From: Nitrospira sp. BO4
GTDB lineage: Bacteria; Nitrospirota; Nitrospiria; Nitrospirales; Nitrospiraceae
Reading direction: 5' to 3'
Assembly (NCBI GenBank): GCA_030144965.1
Contig: JAMPUU010000017.1
Location: 310,001 to 374,000, forward strand
Length of the DNA stretch: 64,000 bases
The notes under the pieces were generated by a model. That model worked only from the letters and a program-made list of their open reading frames with translations. It searched no databases and had not been told where the DNA came from. The position numbers and the translations under genes were made by a program. Of this stretch, positions 61,833-64,000 are shown one piece after another (position 1 is the stretch's first letter; the number at the start of each line of letters is the position of its first letter).

Positions 61833-63797
61833 ATGGACTTCATCGCCTACCACGACCGCAGCAGTTCGGACCACCAGGCTCAGTTCAACAGGCTGTTCCC
61901 TCAAGGCTACCGGATAATTTCTTTGAGCGTGTACCAGCCGAACAACCCGCTGTATGCCGCAGTGTGGGTGCGGCGCAGCGGACCGGATTGGTCAGCCGTG
62001 CACGGGTTGGACGTGGCGCAGTACCAGACAGCCTTCAATAATGCCGCCGCGGCAGGATTCCATCCGATCATACTCAGCGTCGCGGGTTCCCGCAGCAATC
62101 CGATAGTGGCAGGCGTCTTTGAACAGCGCCCAGGAGGGACGCCGCTCACCCGTCTCGGCCTTGTGAGTGGAAACGCCACCGACCCCGGTACGATCCAGCA
62201 TTGGGACAAGCAAGCCCACGACCAGGGTTGGATCATGGCCGGTGGAGCGATCTACGGCGATCCTGGCACACCCACATACGCGGGTATCTGGCCGGTGAAC
62301 GGCGACCGTGTTCCCTGGAGTGCGGACGGTATCCTGGACGACCACGATGACTATCAGCAGCGCTTCGACGCGCAAATTAGCGGCAACGCCCGCCTCGCTT
62401 ACGCGGCGGTGTCCGGCGACGAACACTATCTCTCGATCTACCGTAGCGACCAGATCGGGCCGTATCTAGCGAGGCACGGACTGACGAGCGCAGGCTACCA
62501 AACGGAGTTCAATCGACTCGTCCCCTTGGGCTACTATCCGATTAGCGTACAAGCCGGCGGCAGCGGCTCTGGGATACGATTCACCGTTATCTTCGCAAAG
62601 CAAGAAGCTCCGTTGCTGCGGCAATGGACGGTCACCGGCGTTGGGCAGTCATCGGCAGCCGCAGTCGACGACACCATGCGTGGGGTGTTACAAGCCGCTG
62701 GCGTACGTAACGCTTCATTGGCTGTGGTCGACAACACCCGTCTCGTCTTTGCACGGGGCTACACCTGGGCCGAACCCGGCTATCCGATAGCCTTGCCGAC
62801 GACTCTGTTCCGCATCGCCAGTGTTTCGAAAACCTTCGCTGCAGTCGCCGCTCACCAGCTCATTGATCAAGGGCTCCTGCACTTACACGACACCGTGCAG
62901 GGCATCCTTGGCCTGACCACTCCGACGGGTTTGCCGCCCACCGACCCAAGCTTTGCCGCGATTACAGTGGAGGACCTTCTGTTTCATCGCAGTCGGCTCA
63001 ACCCGGATTTTTACTGGTCAGATACCGCAGTCGCTGCGGCGTTCGGCGTCTCCCTCCCGGTTACCGAAGCACAGCTCGCCTCCTTCAAATGCAGCGAGAT
63101 GCTGCTGGCCACCGCTCCGCCCTATAACAACTGGGGCTATGCCTTACTCGGCATGGTGGTGGCGCGTGTGCGGGGCGTCGCTTCCTTCTTCGACGCAATT
63201 CGCAGCAGTATTCTCCAGCCCTTGCAAATGACACGCGTGCGTACCGCAACTTCGCTGGCCGGAGCTAACTTCGCCGACGAGGCTCGCTATCACCGCAGTG
63301 GCGAAACCGCGCTTACGCTGGCGGTGGGACGTAGCGTAATGACCGCCGACCAACCGCTGGTAGCCGATGTATACGGCAATCTACACCTCGAAAATGGCGC
63401 GAGCGGTGGCGGCCTGTCCTGCGCTGCCGTCGACCTGGCCCGTTTCGTGGCGGCATTCAATGTCAATCGTGCCAACCCGATGTTGCGCCGATCCTCGATC
63501 GTCGCCATGCTCAATGCAGCGGCCCACTCGGGATTGCCGCGCGCAGGCAACGGGTTCGATGGCGTCGCAGTCACAGGCTCCAGTTTTCGCTGCGACAAAG
63601 GCGGTTACATCTGGACTTCGCAGAATGCCATCAGCTTCGACCTCGATGGCCTGGGCATCGTCGTCTGCTACAACGGCGTCAACGACGCGGCGTTATTCCA
63701 GACCGGATGGCCCGCCATTCGCGCTGCGATCGAGGCCGTGCCTTGGTCAAGCCATGCGAACTACTTTCCTGATTTCGGGATGCCTGCATTCACTTAA
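61833..63797 (+). CDS. Serine hydrolase (class C beta-lactamase fold) with N-terminal tandem repeats
   Basis: A 654-residue protein. Residues about 1-265 are four to five repeats of the type FNRLFPQGYRIISLSVYQ..YAAVWV, like the bacterial tandem repeat domain 1 family. Residues 290-640 form a beta-lactamase-type serine hydrolase: S330-V-S-K333 as SxxK and Y431-N-N433 as YxN. No signal peptide can be seen. Such repeats accompany extracellular polyglycine hydrolase-like proteins. The target here is unknown: a peptide bond, ester or lactam is possible. It starts 8 bp after the SDR gene. Confidence 0.8.
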   Translation: MDFIAYHDRSSSDHQAQFNRLFPQGYRIISLSVYQPNNPLYAAVWVRRSGPDWSAVHGLDVAQYQTAFNNAAAAGFHPIILSVAGSRSNPIVAGVFEQRPGGTPLTRLGLVSGNATDPGTIQHWDKQAHDQGWIMAGGAIYGDPGTPTYAGIWPVNGDRVPWSADGILDDHDDYQQRFDAQISGNARLAYAAVSGDEHYLSIYRSDQIGPYLARHGLTSAGYQTEFNRLVPLGYYPISVQAGGSGSGIRFTVIFAKQEAPLLRQWTVTGVGQSSAAAVDDTMRGVLQAAGVRNASLAVVDNTRLVFARGYTWAEPGYPIALPTTLFRIASVSKTFAAVAAHQLIDQGLLHLHDTVQGILGLTTPTGLPPTDPSFAAITVEDLLFHRSRLNPDFYWSDTAVAAAFGVSLPVTEAQLASFKCSEMLLATAPPYNNWGYALLGMVVARVRGVASFFDAIRSSILQPLQMTRVRTATSLAGANFADEARYHRSGETALTLAVGRSVMTADQPLVADVYGNLHLENGASGGGLSCAAVDLARFVAAFNVNRANPMLRRSSIVAMLNAAAHSGLPRAGNGFDGVAVTGSSFRCDKGGYIWTSQNAISFDLDGLGIVVCYNGVNDAALFQTGWPAIRAAIEAVPWSSHANYFPDFGMPAFT

Positions 63798-63838
63798 GGC
63801 CACTCGCGCCGCAAGGCTCCCCAGTCTCACATGACGTC

Positions 63839-64000
63839 TTAGTCTTCGTTGTCCTCGTCTTCCTCGTCGTTGTCCTCGTCACCGCCATCTTTTTGAATCT
63901 CGAAGATGGTGATGGTGTTACTGACCTCGTGCGAGACTACCAAGAGAGGCCTGTGGGTCGGGCTATCCTTTTTCTTGATGAAGATCATGCCTTCTGAATG
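63839..64000 (-). CDS. Choice-of-anchor-I-like protein, C-terminal end (5' beyond window)
   Basis: The minus strand enters from the right edge reading HSEGMIFIKKKDSPTHRPLL, VVSHEVSNTITIFEI, and ends in an acidic tail of repeated Asp/Glu/Asn with TAA at 63841-63839. The first part fits the end of choice-of-anchor-I (esterase-like/alkaline-phosphatase-associated) proteins, where a phrase like PEGL.F.....P.LLVV..E...T..I is common. The acidic tail of about 15 residues is unusual. Only 53 residues are in the window. Confidence 0.6.
   Translation of the reverse strand, partial: HSEGMIFIKKKDSPTHRPLLVVSHEVSNTITIFEIQKDGGDEDNDEEDEDNED

Noticed and set aside
1-64000. CRISPR array or rRNA genes
   Set aside because: No regular repeat-spacer pattern and no rRNA sequence seen on either strand.

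Overview
The window is a bacterial chromosome segment of moderately high GC, most likely from a Nitrospira-type organism (phylum Nitrospirota). That assignment is inference. It rests on the set of housekeeping proteins, two tandem B12-type radical SAM proteins, a sirohydrochlorin-branch enzyme next to a MTH1187-type protein, many hybrid-kinase/GAF proteins and the general codon style. No 16S gene or other decisive marker is present.

Positions 1-33,200 are mostly ordinary core genome. A tetrapyrrole pair (HemX/CcsA-like protein, then hemA, cut by the left edge) faces an RsmI-like methylase. A tRNA-Leu, an iron-trafficking-like protein and two tandem bifunctional-nuclease (DUF151) proteins lead into rplM-rpsI and the arginine genes argC-argJ. 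The translation/nucleotide block rpsB-tsf-pyrH-frr-alr follows. A leftward hybrid histidine kinase runs into a FadL-type porin. Then come small redox, cofactor and metabolic genes (MTH1187, precorrin-2 dehydrogenase, HNH nuclease, Rieske protein, thioredoxin-like ferredoxin, MoaB, CBS, alcohol dehydrogenase, PhzF), two paralogous cobalamin-binding radical SAM enzymes and a second large hybrid kinase with a GAF protein after it.

Positions about 33,900-44,000 are accessory DNA. Two 115-bp direct repeats ending in a REP-like motif precede a compact four-gene operon: TIR protein, SLOG-fold protein, ThsB-like TIR and another TIR. The genes overlap or lie within about 30 bp of each other. This looks like a nucleotide-signalling anti-phage locus related to Thoeris but without the ThsA effector, and it is the strongest candidate here for an undescribed system. 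Behind it lie scattered REP-like motifs, a pair of 77-bp direct repeats flanking an outer-membrane protein, decayed tRNA-Arg and tRNA-Pro pieces, a Slp lipoprotein, a 54-residue zinc-binding protein, a probable broken exported-protein gene and a PilZ protein. This is what an old integration hot spot looks like.

Positions 44,000-64,000 are a patchwork of single genes and small operons: two phage/contractile-injection tail-tube proteins with no sheath or baseplate, a racemase, CreA, a duplicated zinc-ribbon cassette with a conserved hairpin, Sel1, VF530, YaeQ, a truncated alpha-carbonic anhydrase, a TetR regulon with two copies of a palindromic operator, several exported proteins, a glyoxalase-family gene with a nonsense codon, a YggS protein, an SDR dehydrogenase, a serine hydrolase with N-terminal tandem repeats, and at the right edge the C-terminus of a choice-of-anchor-I-like protein.
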